Source: an uncultured Saprospiraceae bacterium (GTDB taxonomy: Bacteria > Bacteroidota > Bacteroidia > Chitinophagales > Saprospiraceae). Taken from it: DNA of 53,460 bases. Under the pieces are notes generated by a model, which saw only the letters and a program-made list of their open reading frames with translations, was not told the DNA's origin and did not search any database. The translations under genes and the position numbers were made by a program. The stretch covers positions 1 through 53,460 of the forward strand of contig CALDSS010000024.1 in NCBI GenBank assembly GCA_937924495.1, read 5' to 3'. Position 1 is the stretch's first letter. Each line of letters starts with the position of its first letter. Shown here one piece after another: positions 25,401-36,300 of this stretch.

Positions 25401-26662
25401 GTACCATCTAACCTGTAAATAGTAGCTGATAAATCTGAACGGAGTCCTGAAGCACCTGCATCACAAACTCCACCAACATAAATTTCACCTTGATGATATT
25501 TTACTGCAAAAGGCCTAAAACTTCCGCCACTACATCCGTTTGTCGGAATATTATAAGTCGTGACATCTCCAGCAGTTGGAGTGGCAGGTAAATTTCGAAT
25601 GTCGATTCTATGAAGTGCATTTTCGAAAAGATTAACTACATACAAATAGTCACCATTATAATCTACTTCAATTCCACCTATACCAATTTTCCCGACGTTA
25701 GGATAAGCATCAGGGTCATTAGAGGGTAAATTGATACTTGCATTCAACCCACGTGCAGAGTTGGACGGAATTGATCCAAAGTTCAACCCTAAGGTAGTTA
25801 AATCTATTCCTAAAAGAGGAGAGGGGGTTCTACTAATATCCAGAACATAAATTCCTCCTAAACCTTCAGGCCCAAGGCCACAATGTCTTTTCAAAAAAGC
25901 AGAAGTGAATAAATAGTCGTCAAACCTATCTTGAGCCAACCCGTAAATTGAACCATATTGACCTGCCGTTCCAATTTTTGTAGGAGGATTACTTGAGCCT
26001 TGACTATTCCATGGAAAAGAAACCAAAACTTCTGCATCTGTGCCATTAGCATTTGCAGCAAGCGGATCTCCATTAATAAAACAAGTTGAATACATGGTAG
26101 GATTCGCTTGGGTAAAATCTTCAGCAGAAGCAAATGAAGTATTTATTCCACAAGTTGGAGCAGTTACAAACTGAACATCTGAACCAAAATCTCCCCCAAT
26201 AAAACCTGGAAAAAGAGCTGGATCGGCCTCAAATTCTACTTTATATTTGGTTCCGTCAGAAAGTCCATCAAAAAAGTAATGACCATCGTAATCAGTAATT
26301 GTAGTTCCTACTAAAGAACTTTGACCATCAGGATCGCAACTATATAGAAAAACGGTTACCCCTCGAACACCACCTGTCTCATCGTCTATTCCGTTAGAAT
26401 TATAATCTCCAATAGCTCTACCCCCAATTACTCCACTACCTCCAGGGCAAGGAATTAGCATAGTATTGAAATACTCGGAATCAAAAATCGAGTTTTTTAG
26501 ATTCTTGGATTTGCCCAAAAAGAAATTGAAGGAAGCACTACTGGAAGCAGTTATGTTTGAACTGGGTAGGCAGATAAAAACAAAAAAACCAAAAAGGAGC
26601 GCTAAATTTTCTCGGGTAAAAGAAAATGCGCTACCTCTTAGTAAAGGTAATTGTTCTCTCAT
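22487..26662 (-). CDS. SdrD_B-repeat secreted protein with T9SS type B sorting domain
   Basis: A 1391-residue protein. A hydrophobic export segment lies at about residues 20-42, later than usual, so a shorter true start is possible. SdrD_B-type prealbumin-like domains with calcium-loop signatures occur at about 75-150 (GDYNSNGIDDE), 655-790 (VDDNDDGVQDG), 804-920 and 922-1040 (both WEDTDRDGVQDANE). The last two are tandem copies of 118 residues. Between the first and second lies a large propeller-like region (about 190-640) with LYVVNLFENALHRIDIR-type strands. An Ig/cadherin-like segment is at about 1219-1305. The C-terminus (about 1307-1391: GGFSPNGDGINDQFKV..) is a type B sorting domain. 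In staphylococci SdrD B domains are calcium-stabilised stalks of surface proteins; a stalk role here is inference. Confidence 0.87.
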   Translation of the reverse strand: MREQLPLLRGSAFSFTRENLALLFGFFVFICLPSSNITASSSASFNFFLGKSKNLKNSIFDSEYFNTMLIPCPGGSGVIGGRAIGDYNSNGIDDETGGVRGVTVFLYSCDPDGQSSLVGTTITDYDGHYFFDGLSDGTKYKVEFEADPALFPGFIGGDFGSDVQFVTAPTCGINTSFASAEDFTQANPTMYSTCFINGDPLAANANGTDAEVLVSFPWNSQGSSNPPTKIGTAGQYGSIYGLAQDRFDDYLFTSAFLKRHCGLGPEGLGGIYVLDISRTPSPLLGIDLTTLGLNFGSIPSNSARGLNASINLPSNDPDAYPNVGKIGIGGIEVDYNGDYLYVVNLFENALHRIDIRNLPATPTAGDVTTYNIPTNGCSGGSFRPFAVKYHQGEIYVGGVCDAGASGLRSDLSATIYRLDGTTFNSVANFSLDYDKGYTTLHSDCENYSGWYGWVDTPPVFCDNGTTIVYPQPILSDFEFDVDGSLIVGLMDRMGHQLGYENYLPSGNDLVSTVSGGDLLRVYLEDDGTYTLESNGTAGTLTTAGAGNGQGPGGGEFYYNDVFEGGLNNITPAPHAETSQGAIAFNRGTGDIATTALDPYSIAFNTGGVNWFDNQNIDIRNQEGYRLYRTSSSNNSTFAKANGLGDLLVQHSLAPIQIGGLAWVDDNDDGVQDGCEDVLSGIEVSLFDENGDLIATTTTGANGEYFFTDGDIETFTKYFVVFGTDGEYNTFTGQLNNAYFITADNEGAGTSPDRNDSDITAASAGMGNGNFNNMPFIMLTTGGEGYVDHSFDAGFTPEGFVAPPAAGVGDYVWEDTDRDGVQDANEPPISGVTVTLLDGNGNVIETTTTGPDGRYLFPTVIAGTYCIQFGAPAGLSGTVQDGGSNDMEDSDVNPLTGKTPNFIFDPLNGDDLSFDAGFVAPVTAGLGDYVWEDTDRDGVQDANESPISGVTVTLLDGNGNVIETTTTGPDGRYIFTNIPAGTYCIQFGTPAGLSGTTQNSGADDANDSDIDPNTGKTPNFVFDPLNGDDLSFDAGFVTPIGNCTAADIQGFDITPACGAVGGTATALVNGDVTDYEYIWLPNRGNQTADRNYRTDLPIGTYLLIIQHVSDPDCNDKQYFTITDDCLTFPDSTIFAMESGQTKELCPTFEYLNGENISTNARCVSGCELSTFASEGVGECLTINAKRTGTQIIAFEGCNENNECEKEILIINISRDLPTVEPVAVSDEYHTFYNQPITFDVCLNDEIPDPITNLMIIEKPKHGLVRMDREAIMTYEPSENHCGEDFFSYQICTDGGCDLATVKIMIECERVHPVGGFSPNGDGINDQFKVVGIEQFQNEVSVFNRYGHLVFNKKQYENNWEGDFNGTPLPVGVYYYVINFDGNKTTGYVVINR
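23556..24263 (-). repeat. Tandem 354-base repeat, two copies, within the SdrD_B gene
   Basis: Two direct copies with period 354 bases (118 codons): 23556-23909 and 23910-24263. A third partial start with the same ACAAATCC motif lies exactly 354 bases on, at 24264. Long stretches are nearly identical, for example the segment coding for WEDTDRDGVQDANE and the following strands. This indicates a recent in-frame domain duplication. Confidence 0.85.
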
Positions 26663-26861
26663 TTCAGTAAAATTTAAATCAAGATTTTATGAAGATTTAC
26701 CTCATGAAAATCTTATTAAGAGCGGGGGTCTTCTCAAAATTTAGTAATGAAAAAGTGATCCACAGAATGTGGGTCGAAAAGGGGGGAAGTAAATTTTTGG
26801 AGTGAATTGTTCATCCTCAAAATTAAAATATAAAATCTTGCCATGTAGGCAAATCGTTCTT

Positions 26862-28355
26862 TTATACCCTTTTTTCAGATATGAAGTACAAACCAATAAA
26901 GGTGAGTAACCCATTTAATGCGATAAGTGTGTAACCAAAATCAAAATCTAATGGCTTTTCAAGTTCTATGTATCTTGTGATAATAGGAGCCAAAAGACAG
27001 ACAATAGGAACCAATTTATCGCGTACTTTTAGGTGTTTTGCAATTATAGAAAATGTAAATAGGCCAAGAAGTGGCCCATAAGTGTAACTCGCAATTTGGA
27101 AAAGTAAGTTAATGATTGATCTTTCATTAACTAGATAAAACACCATGACCAACCCAAAGACCAAGCCAGTTATCATAAAATGAACGATATTTCTGGTCTT
27201 TTTGGAGTCGTTTATGTTTTTACCCTTTTTCTCAAAGTTTAAAAAATCAATACAAAAAGAGGTCGTCAAAGCGGTCAGTGCTGAGTCAGCACTTGAATAA
27301 GCAGCAGCTATCAATCCAATAAAAAAGATAACACCAGCAATAGGCGGTAAATGTTCCAGAGCTATAGTTGGATACAAAAGATCATAAGCAGCAACTGTTT
27401 CTCCCCCAATTATTCGAGTAGGAATTTCAATGCCTTCACGAGTAGCAAAAATCCAAATCAAAGCTCCCAAAGCCAGAAATAGCAAATTGGCAAAAACTAA
27501 AACGACAGAGAAGGTGAACATATTTTTTTGAGCATCACCGATATTTTTACAACTCAAATTCTTTTGCATCATATCCTGATCAAGCCCCGTCATCACGATA
27601 GCAATCAAGGCACCACTAATAAATTGTTTGAAAAAGTTATTGGGATCGCTCCACCCTCCTTCAAAAAAGAATATCTGGGAATATGCTGAATTTTGGATTT
27701 CGGAAATGATGCCTCCTAATCCCAATCCCATTTTATGACCCAAAAAATAAATGGTCATCACCACAGCTGAAAGCATCGCCACGGTTTGAATCGTATCCGT
27801 GACCACAATGGTTTTTATTCCTCCTTTTGAAGAATAAATCAAAATCATTCCGAGTGTCAAAACGATATTTATCCAAAAGGGCACTCCCATTGGTCCCAAA
27901 ATAAAACTTTGGATAACCAAAGCCACCAAATATACACGCATCGAGCTACCCAACAATCTTGAAATTTGAAAGAAAACTGCTCCTGTTTTGTAGGAATAAG
28001 TGCCCATTCTTTGTTCCAAAAAAGTATAAATAGAGGTGAGATTATGCCGGTAATAAATCGGCATCAAAACCGTGGCAATTATAAAATACCCAAGTAGATA
28101 CCCAAAAACCATTTGCATGTAAGCAAAGGCCTGATTTGCTCCTCCTGCTCCAACCGTTCCAGGAACTGATATAAAAGTTACCCCAGATAGGGAAGTCCCA
28201 ATCATGCCAATGGCAACCATAATCCAACTAGACTCCCTGCTACCGATAAAAAAGTCAGCATCGTTGGCATTTGCAGCAGTCCTTCTGGAAATAAGTAATA
28301 AAACACCAAAATAGGCCGCTACAACAAAGAGCAAAAAAAGAGGCGAAATTGACAT
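26862..28355 (-). CDS. Sodium:solute symporter (SSS family)
   Basis: A 497-residue integral membrane protein with about 13 hydrophobic helices. It fits the SSS family (TC 2.A.21, same fold as SGLT and PutP): an N-terminal helix (LFLLFVVAAYFGVLLL), a DFFIGSR segment, GMIGTSLSGVTFISVPG in the second helix, GGIKTIVVTDTIQT and GLIAAAYSSADSALTALTTSF (the family signature region near the sodium site). It would import an unidentified solute using the sodium gradient. Such symporters in marine Bacteroidota often serve sialic acid, proline, sugars or sulfonates; nothing here decides among them. It lies between two minus-strand genes and is isolated from the upstream lipoprotein gene by a terminator. 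Confidence 0.93.
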   Translation of the reverse strand: MSISPLFLLFVVAAYFGVLLLISRRTAANANDADFFIGSRESSWIMVAIGMIGTSLSGVTFISVPGTVGAGGANQAFAYMQMVFGYLLGYFIIATVLMPIYYRHNLTSIYTFLEQRMGTYSYKTGAVFFQISRLLGSSMRVYLVALVIQSFILGPMGVPFWINIVLTLGMILIYSSKGGIKTIVVTDTIQTVAMLSAVVMTIYFLGHKMGLGLGGIISEIQNSAYSQIFFFEGGWSDPNNFFKQFISGALIAIVMTGLDQDMMQKNLSCKNIGDAQKNMFTFSVVLVFANLLFLALGALIWIFATREGIEIPTRIIGGETVAAYDLLYPTIALEHLPPIAGVIFFIGLIAAAYSSADSALTALTTSFCIDFLNFEKKGKNINDSKKTRNIVHFMITGLVFGLVMVFYLVNERSIINLLFQIASYTYGPLLGLFTFSIIAKHLKVRDKLVPIVCLLAPIITRYIELEKPLDFDFGYTLIALNGLLTFIGLYFISEKRV

Positions 28356-28380
28356 AAAAGGAAATTAGGGATTGGAGGGT

Positions 28381-28411
28381 AAAATAAAGGATTGAGCACC
28401 TTGCTCAATCC
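28381..28411 (-). terminator. Rho-independent terminator for the 28424-29842 lipoprotein gene
   Basis: A perfect 10-bp stem GGATTGAGCA / TGCTCAATCC (28389-28398 and 28402-28411) with a 3-base loop. On the minus strand it is followed by TTTATTTTA. It starts 13 bases past the stop codon at 28424. Confidence 0.85.
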
Positions 28412-28423
28412 CTTATTCATGAT

Positions 28424-29842
28424 TTATTTTGCAGCTCGGATAGTTGTGTTTCGCTTTATCCAGCATGGCACGTAGAACGAATCGCCTTCTTTCAGCTGAC
28501 GCTGAAAAATCTGTTCAACATCAGGCATATATTGGGTATATTGCCTGATGTTTTTATTTGCCTTATCAGCAACAGACGGATCAACCTGCTTTGCTTTTTT
28601 CCACATATCAATTGCAGGCCAAGTTACCACCTGAGAATTCCATCCTCGTCCTGAGCCACATTTTGGCCCAGAGGATGCATACAATTTTCCTATCAAAAGA
28701 TAAGGTTCTCCCCATCCTGAGCGATAGCCTGCGGCCTTTTCTGCCCACGCTCTTGAAGACGGAAAATCCTTGAGGTGAGTGTAATAAATTTTAGCTATCA
28801 AAAGCGCAAATTTTGCTTGCTCCATTGGGTCACCAGAAGAGTTTACTTTATCAGAAAAACATTGTATAGCTTCCTGATATTGAGCATTTTGCAAAGCCTC
28901 GTAGCAAGGGTTTTTCTTTTTCTCAACACATTTAGATGCATACTTTGTAAGTATCTCATTGTAGGATGTATTTTCTCTGCCGCAACCGCCAAATTTCATT
29001 TTACTTAGTACCGTCAACATGTTATCACAATCATCTGGGGCTTCTTCATACATTGGGTAATATTTATTGACCAAATATTCACAATTATAAAACCCCTTGA
29101 CAGTTTCAAATTCATCCAAACGGAGCGGCGCATAACTATCAACAATCTCCCAAGCCTCTTTCTCAGACGTTTTGGCATTTTCTAAATTATGATTGATAAT
29201 GTCTCGAATTTTCTTTTCATATTCTCTTGCCTCTTCAGTCGTAATTTTCCCTTCACCATGAAGTTCCATTAATAAGGCAGTAAATGGATTGAATACGAAT
29301 GCCTGAGTTTTATTCCCTTCCTTATCAATATAATTTTTGAACTGATTGTAAATGGCCATTTTATCTTTTGCCCCAAAGGTGTAATATTGCTCAAAAGCCT
29401 TTCGAGCAGCAATCCATTTAGGCTGCCCATAGCAATCCGCTATCTCGTCAAAAAAGCCAATTATCGACCTTTCATATTGTGCTTTGACGGCTTCATCTTC
29501 TTCTCCACTATACAAGCGTTTATAAAACCAAATACCATCTTCAAAGACTGTTGCTCGTTTTCCATCAGCAGCAGGAGCCACTTCATACACTTTTTGCCAC
29601 AGCTTAAATGCCTGATCGTAAGTGCCAGCCTTCAAAAAATCTCTATAAACCACATAGTCACTTTCCGCCTGATCTGGGTTGGGTGCATCCTTGAATTTAG
29701 GGCACTTACTAAGATTTTCGTCAACGGGTGGCGGGGCTGTAGATTGCGAATCTGCAACAATGGGTTCAGCTACTTTTGGGGTACATCCAAAAACGAAGCA
29801 GCAAATTAATAGGGTGAGGTATCCAATTGGTAGCTTATTCAC
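28424..29842 (-). CDS. TPR-like lipoprotein
   Basis: A 472-residue lipoprotein (signal ending CFVFGC, Cys20; then a Pro/Ser/Ala spacer TPKVAEPIVADSQSTAPPP). The rest is helical, with several TPR-like helix pairs, for example ESDYVVYRDFLKAGTYDQAFKLW (about 60-82), NPCYEALQNAQYQEAIQCFSDKV (about 320-345) and AKFALLIAKIYYTHLKDFPSSRAWAEKAAGY (about 350-380). It ends in a Pro/Cys/Trp segment (FYVPCWIKRNTT). Periplasm-facing TPR lipoproteins commonly act as assembly or scaffold factors, but no partner is indicated. It is the first gene of a minus-strand series and has its own terminator. Confidence 0.82.
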   Translation of the reverse strand: MNKLPIGYLTLLICCFVFGCTPKVAEPIVADSQSTAPPPVDENLSKCPKFKDAPNPDQAESDYVVYRDFLKAGTYDQAFKLWQKVYEVAPAADGKRATVFEDGIWFYKRLYSGEEDEAVKAQYERSIIGFFDEIADCYGQPKWIAARKAFEQYYTFGAKDKMAIYNQFKNYIDKEGNKTQAFVFNPFTALLMELHGEGKITTEEAREYEKKIRDIINHNLENAKTSEKEAWEIVDSYAPLRLDEFETVKGFYNCEYLVNKYYPMYEEAPDDCDNMLTVLSKMKFGGCGRENTSYNEILTKYASKCVEKKKNPCYEALQNAQYQEAIQCFSDKVNSSGDPMEQAKFALLIAKIYYTHLKDFPSSRAWAEKAAGYRSGWGEPYLLIGKLYASSGPKCGSGRGWNSQVVTWPAIDMWKKAKQVDPSVADKANKNIRQYTQYMPDVEQIFQRQLKEGDSFYVPCWIKRNTTIRAAK

Positions 29843-30343
29843 AGTAAAATATTTTATTAAAAAAAGGTAAAGATAAAAAGCCTAAAGAGATTTCCTCGAT
29901 AGGATTTTTACATAAATAACCTTATTTTTATTGTGACTTTTGGTTAAAAAGTAATTTTATTCAAAGCATGCCTTCAAGAAAACACAAACTTTCTCACTTT
30001 TTCCAATAAGCTTTCAACAGAAAATTAGCTGTTAAGGTCACAATATTTGTAGTTTGTAACATGTCAAACATAAAATTTTAATAAGGATCCGTTTCGCCAC
30101 TTCTTTTACTGCTATTTTGGGATTTTTATTGAATTAAGAAAGCGTCCAAAATTATTGAGCTTCTTTTGGCACCACTCTTCGATAATTTTTATTCAAAAAA
30201 AAATGCCTCAATTGGCACCAAAACAATTCTCAATTTCCGCGAACTACTTACTTAATAGAAAATAAATTAGGCTGAACATTAGATCATAATTTCTGAGAGA
30301 TTAGCCCATTTACTGTTAAAAAATATTTTTTTATAAAAAAACC
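29843..30343. other. 501-base divergent intergenic region
   Basis: It lies between the divergent TPR-like lipoprotein and the giant protease genes and must hold both promoters, but no clear TTG-N19-TAnnTTTG pair was found. Two TTGGCACCA sequences occur in direct orientation at 30166-30174 and 30212-30220. No coding potential recognised. Confidence 0.5.
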
Positions 30344-30352
30344 GTGTCGATA

Positions 30353-33300
30353 ATGAAGAACTTTACCTACAGCCTCCTACCGGCTTTGTTTAGTTTCCTG
30401 TTTTTTGCAACCAATAATCCCGAGAACACTCCTCCTCCAAAAGAGGAAGAAATTAGAACCTATTCTCTATTCGATGTAGGAAATTCACGCAAAGGTGAGT
30501 TCAAGGATTTGACTGGAGGAGTTTATCTTGATCTAAGTAGTAAATCACTCTCCTCGTTGTACAACGAAAGACCAAGCAATCTAAACTTTTTGTTACCAGG
30601 AGAGGAGGAAGAACTACAACTTTCTCTCACAGAAGCTCAAATCCTCACCGACGATTACAAATCAATGGTAATGACGGAAGACGGGAAAAAAGAATTTAAA
30701 TATAAGAAAGGTCTTTATTATCACGGTAAGGTTGAAGGATATCCCAAATCCCTCGTCTCCATTAGTATTTTCGAAAAAAAGGTGATGGGAATATTAACTT
30801 TTGGGGGTCAGAACTATAACCTCGGCCCCATCAATAAATATTCAAAAGACACTGAGTCTTCCTATATACTTTATAAGGAAAAAGATTTAAAAACTCCCCC
30901 CACCCATGGTTGTGATGTAACAGCAGAGGAAAGTCAGGCAGTAGATATGCTTTCTACACTCAACAGTATAAATGGTGTTACTGCACAAAAACAAGCCAAT
31001 GTAGTGAGAGTTTGGATTGAGGCGGATAATGTGATGTATCGTGATTTTGGTAGTGATGAACAAAATGTGGTTGATCACTTCACAGGGCTGTTCAATGAAG
31101 TGGCTATGCTTTATGCAAACGAGCAAATTCTTACCAGAATTTCAGGTTGGATGGTTTATGCGGCGAACGATCCTTATCCCAAAACGAGTACAAGAGCAGC
31201 TTTGGATGAAATGATGAATACCGTCGGAGATTCTTTCGACGGAGATTTAGCACATTATATTTCTACCCACCAATATGGTGGTGGTGTAGCTTGGTTGGAC
31301 GTATTATGTTTTAAAGGAAGAGGCCACGCTGTAAGTGGTATCGATTCTCGTTTAATTCCTGTTCCTACCTACTCTTGGTCAGTAGAAGTATTTACCCACG
31401 AAATGGGTCACAATTTAGGTTCTCCTCATACGCAAGCATGTAACTGGGGGCCTGGTGGTAATTCCGCACTTGATGATTGTTATCCAACTGAAGGTGGATG
31501 TTCAAGAGGCCCAACACCAACTAATGGAGGAACCATTATGAGTTATTGCCACCTCGCAGCTCCTGGAATTAATTTTGAAAATGGTTTTGGTATTGAACCT
31601 GGGAATTTAGTAAGACAAAAAGTAGAATTGGCTTCTTGTTTGGAAGAAGTTTTTGATTGTTTTTCAAAAATTGAATTGAAGCCTGGGATTACCTATCGCG
31701 GAGATTCAAGAAATGGTGGTGCCACTGAATTTGATGATTACGCTTGTACAACCGTAGCACATCGCGGAACTGAAATTGCACACGTTTTTAAACCAAATGT
31801 TTCAGGATGGGCATATATCACTTACACAGAAAACATTCCTGAGCAAATGAACCTATTATTGGTTCCTGAATGTAAACCAGAAGACTGTACAGATTTCTGG
31901 GAAGGAGCGCCAATTGTCAGAGATTCCTTCTTTGCAACTGGTGGGGAAGAATACACCTTTATAACCGATGTAGTGGAGGACAGTCCAGGAGGAGAATATA
32001 CCCTCAGAATTAGTTTTCCGAATGCAGCCTGCAACACGGATGCCGTTTTGGAAGAAGGAGTTATTTTCTCTGGTGACACAAGAGATCAGGGTACGGCCAA
32101 TGTACAAAGCTATAATTGTAGTGGAGAAACTTATTTAGGAAATGAGAGAGGTCATTCTTTTACTCCTTCGAGTGACGGAAGAGCCTATTTGTATTATAGT
32201 GAAAATGTCCCTGAACAAATGGATTTATTCATGACGACAGCTTGTAACGCAAATAGCTGTTTGGAAAGTTGGACAGGAGCGCCCAGCGTGAGAGATTCAT
32301 TTGATGTGGTGGCAGGCCAGACTTACTTCTTCTTTGTAGATGTAAAAGAAGACTCTGAGGGCGGAGCCTACGATATTTTGATAAGTTTCCCTGGTACTGG
32401 ATGCGGAACCATTGTTTCCTTAGCAAACGGTGTTACCTATTCAGGTAATACTTCTGACGGATTTGGAAATTTCGTAAATTACGCTTGTAGTCTTCCTCCA
32501 CAGTCAGGAAGCGAAGTCGGTCATTATTTTATTTCAGCAGTAGAAGGTGAGGCGATCTTAACATTCAACGGGCCAGGATTGACATTAATTCAAGGAGATG
32601 GTTGTAATCCAGATAGTTGCTACAACACTTGGTCAAGTGGTTCCGTAAATGAAGAAATAGCAATCAATGCACTTGAGCCTTATTACTTCATTGTAGATAG
32701 AGGCGCTGCAGGAACTGGGGATTACGATATCACGATAACTATGCAGCCTCTTGCCAACAAGTGTTTTTGTCAAGACCCAACGGTTGATATTTGTGAAAAT
32801 TTCGACTCTTACGACCCAGGCCCAGTCTCTCCTCAATCAGATTGTTTGACACAGACCGGCACGAGTGATGGCCAAGTATATCAACCCACAGGTCCAACAG
32901 GCGCCAAATCAGGAGAAAATGCATTGAGAGTCACCAACGGGCAAAGCACCGTAATTGATTTAGGAAACAGATCGTTCGGTTCTCATATTATGAAGTTTTC
33001 GGTATCCATGGAAGCGGGAAAAGAAGGCTACTTTAGAATGTATCATGTTTATGATAAAGATAACCCTCAAAATAATGAAGTAGCATTCGATATCAGAATG
33101 GAGCTCAATGATTTTTCAGGTGTAACCTTTGGGAAATTATTTGCTGGGAATACCAATCCAGGAGCATCAGTAGGAAATGTTTTTAGTTCTTTCCCAGTAT
33201 TCAAGGAGTTTGTCCTGAACATTGACATTGACAACGACATGGCTAGCCTGAGTTTTGCAGGGACTCAAATTCACTCTTGGCCCTTTAGCTATTGGCGAAA

Positions 33301-36300
33301 TGGAACCAACGGCACCGCTGTTGCTGCAGCCATGGAGTTTTACTCAGAAGGAGCCATCACAGAATATTTAGTTGATGATTTCAGATTTTATGAAAACGCT
33401 GGAAGATTTTGCGAATCATCAGGTGGTCTTTATTGTGAAGATTTTGATGATTATAATGATGAAGAATTAATTGTTTCTACTACCCCCAGGAACGGTTGGT
33501 TTTTAAATGATGGAGACGGAGATAATCGAGCGCCAGCTGGCCAATCACCAAGAGGGTCTTTCACTCAATCTTTTAGCGGGATCACAGGTATGCAAATTGT
33601 AGCTGGAGCATCTGGTTCTCAGTGGGATGATGTCGTTTGTTTACCTTTTGGTCAACCTATTGGAGGTCAAGGTAAAATGAAAGTCAGTATGATGCTCTAT
33701 ATTCCGAATGGAAGCGAGGCGCAAATGCAAACCCTTCACGACTTATCTTTTGACGGTGACCCTACCAACGAAAATTGGGCTAACCATGTCTTTTTTGAAG
33801 TAGGTGGCAACGGCTATATTTTATCAGGAGGAACCCAATACAACTTTTCCTATAATGATAATACATGGATAGAATACGTTCAGTTAATTGACTTTGACGA
33901 AGACGTAACAACCATCTTTATTCAAGGAGTGGCAGTTGCTTCTTACAATTTCAGTAATACCTTGCTTGGGCAAGGCTCAAATGGCAACTGGCTCGGACTA
34001 GCGTTCAATACACTCGACCCGTCCGTAGGAATCACAGATGGACTACCATATAGAAATAATAACACTTGGTTTTTTGTTGATAATGTTGAAGTCTTTGATC
34101 AAAGCCTATTTTTAAATATTGATCCTGAAGATTTATTTGTTGATTACCCAAGCGGATCGAGAGATATTGGCATAACAACTAATCTTCCTTTAGATTGGAC
34201 TGCAGAATCGCTAGACCCTTGGCTAAATGTTACTCCTAATTCTGGGAATGGAAATGGTATCGTTACAATTAATTGGCAAGAAAATCTTGAGATAACCAAC
34301 CGAGTAGGAGAAGTCATCATTAAAGGACGCGGGGCTCCTCCAAAAACAGTTACCGTAACTCAAATTGGAACTATCCCTTTCCTTGATGTAACGCCCGATG
34401 GAGTAATTACAGCTGACCCAGATGGAGAAGACTTGACCTTTGATGTAAGCGCGAACGTAATTTGGGGTGTAACTCCCAAGGATGCTAATTGGATTGTTCC
34501 ATTTGTGGGTTCGGGAGGTGATAAAGACGGCCAATTCACTGTTACAATTGAGCGAAATCTTGGGGCAGCAAGAAGCGATACTTTATTTGTTGAAGGACAA
34601 CCTGCTGCACCAGGTATAATCATAATCGAACAAGGACCTGGAAATGATTTTGTAGGTATTAATTTGGATACCTTATGCTTACCTGCCCTTTCTGGCACTG
34701 AATCATTTGAAGTAGAAGCCAATGTTGATTGGACAATTGACAATAACTCCGGCTGGTTTACAACAACACCAACCGCAGGCAATGGTACACAAACAGTTTC
34801 AATTGATTATCAAGCTAATCCAACAGCTAACATTAGATATTATGATTTAGGTATAACAGCAGCAGGTACTCCCCCAGCCAATCTAGTGGTCAAACAGTTA
34901 GCCGAAGCTCCTTTCTTAGAAGCTGATAAAAGCTTTGTCAATGTTGGCGTTCCTGCAGGCATGGAATCATTTTCAATTAGTTCTAATGTAGATTGGGAAA
35001 TAGATGCAGATCAATTTTGGTACACATTGAGCACCACTTCTGGCAATGGAAACCAAACCATCAATATTGATTATGAAGAAAATCGTGACCCGTTTCAACG
35101 AACAGACAGTATATTCATAACTGGGTCAAATGGGGTTTCTGATGTATTGGTAATCATTAGACAAGAAGGTGCAGGGAATATTCTAAACGTAACTCCCACA
35201 ACGACCTTCAATGTTGGTGTTGGTGCTGGTGATACTTGTATTTTCATCGAATCCAACGTTTCATGGGGACTTGCAACCTCTAATCTTTGGATAGATATAG
35301 ATGGCCAAGGCATTGGCCCAGTTGGAGGTTTAGGGGATGGAAAAATCGTATTGGGCTGGCAAGAAAACAACTCTACTACTCCACGGACAGGAACCATTAC
35401 GATTACTGGCCCTGGAGTGAACCCGATAACCATAACCATCAATCAAGAAGGTGGAGTGGCAAATTTATGTCTTGCACCTACAACAATTGATTTAGATAGC
35501 CCTGGTGGCACTTTCTTATTTGATGTAATTTCAAATCAGCCCAATTGGGACATTATGTCCAATGTCTCTTGGCTTACTTTAAATAGAAACATTGGAGGTG
35601 GAAATGCAAATGTGACTGCCACCTACACAGAGAATGTGGCACCAACAAATAGAACAGCCATTATTACACTTACCGCACCTGGCTTGCCATCAAAGGAACT
35701 TACAGTTTTCCAGAGTGGTCAAGGATTTGTTTTTGAGGTAAGTGAAGATACGATATGTGTCAACCAAGATCTTCAAATTGCAATGTTTAACGTCACTTCT
35801 TCCAATCTTTTCTGGACAGTTTCGGATGATGCTTCGTGGATGCAAATTCCTGGACCAAGCTCAAGTGGATTTGGAAATGGAACAGTTGACGTGCAAATTC
35901 TAAACAACACTGGCACTACCCGGTATGGAAACGTGATGGTGGAAGTAATGAATGCCCCACCAAAAGTGGTTGTAATCAAACAAACAGGAATTGCACCAGA
36001 CTTAACCGTAAATCCCACAACCATAAATGTAACTGCACCTGCTGGATTTGAAGAAATTACCGTAACCAGTAATTGTGAATGGACCGCAGTTAGTAATGAT
36101 TCATGGATTACAATTACAGACCCACAAGGCTCCGTCAATGGTAACGGAACAGTAGATTTCAGTTATACTGAAAATATGGATACCTCTCCAAGGACTGGTA
36201 CAATTACTATTTCATGTGGCGCATTATCAAGAACAATTGAGGTAACTCAGGAAGGAGCAGGATTAACACTTGATGTATCTCCTTTGGACATTACCGTTGA

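Noticed and set aside
34360-34782. Minus-strand open frames within the BACON repeat region
   Set aside because: Repeated codon patterns produce several similar antisense frames in this array (for example 35773-36138 and 37645-37842), so they are by-products of the repeats.
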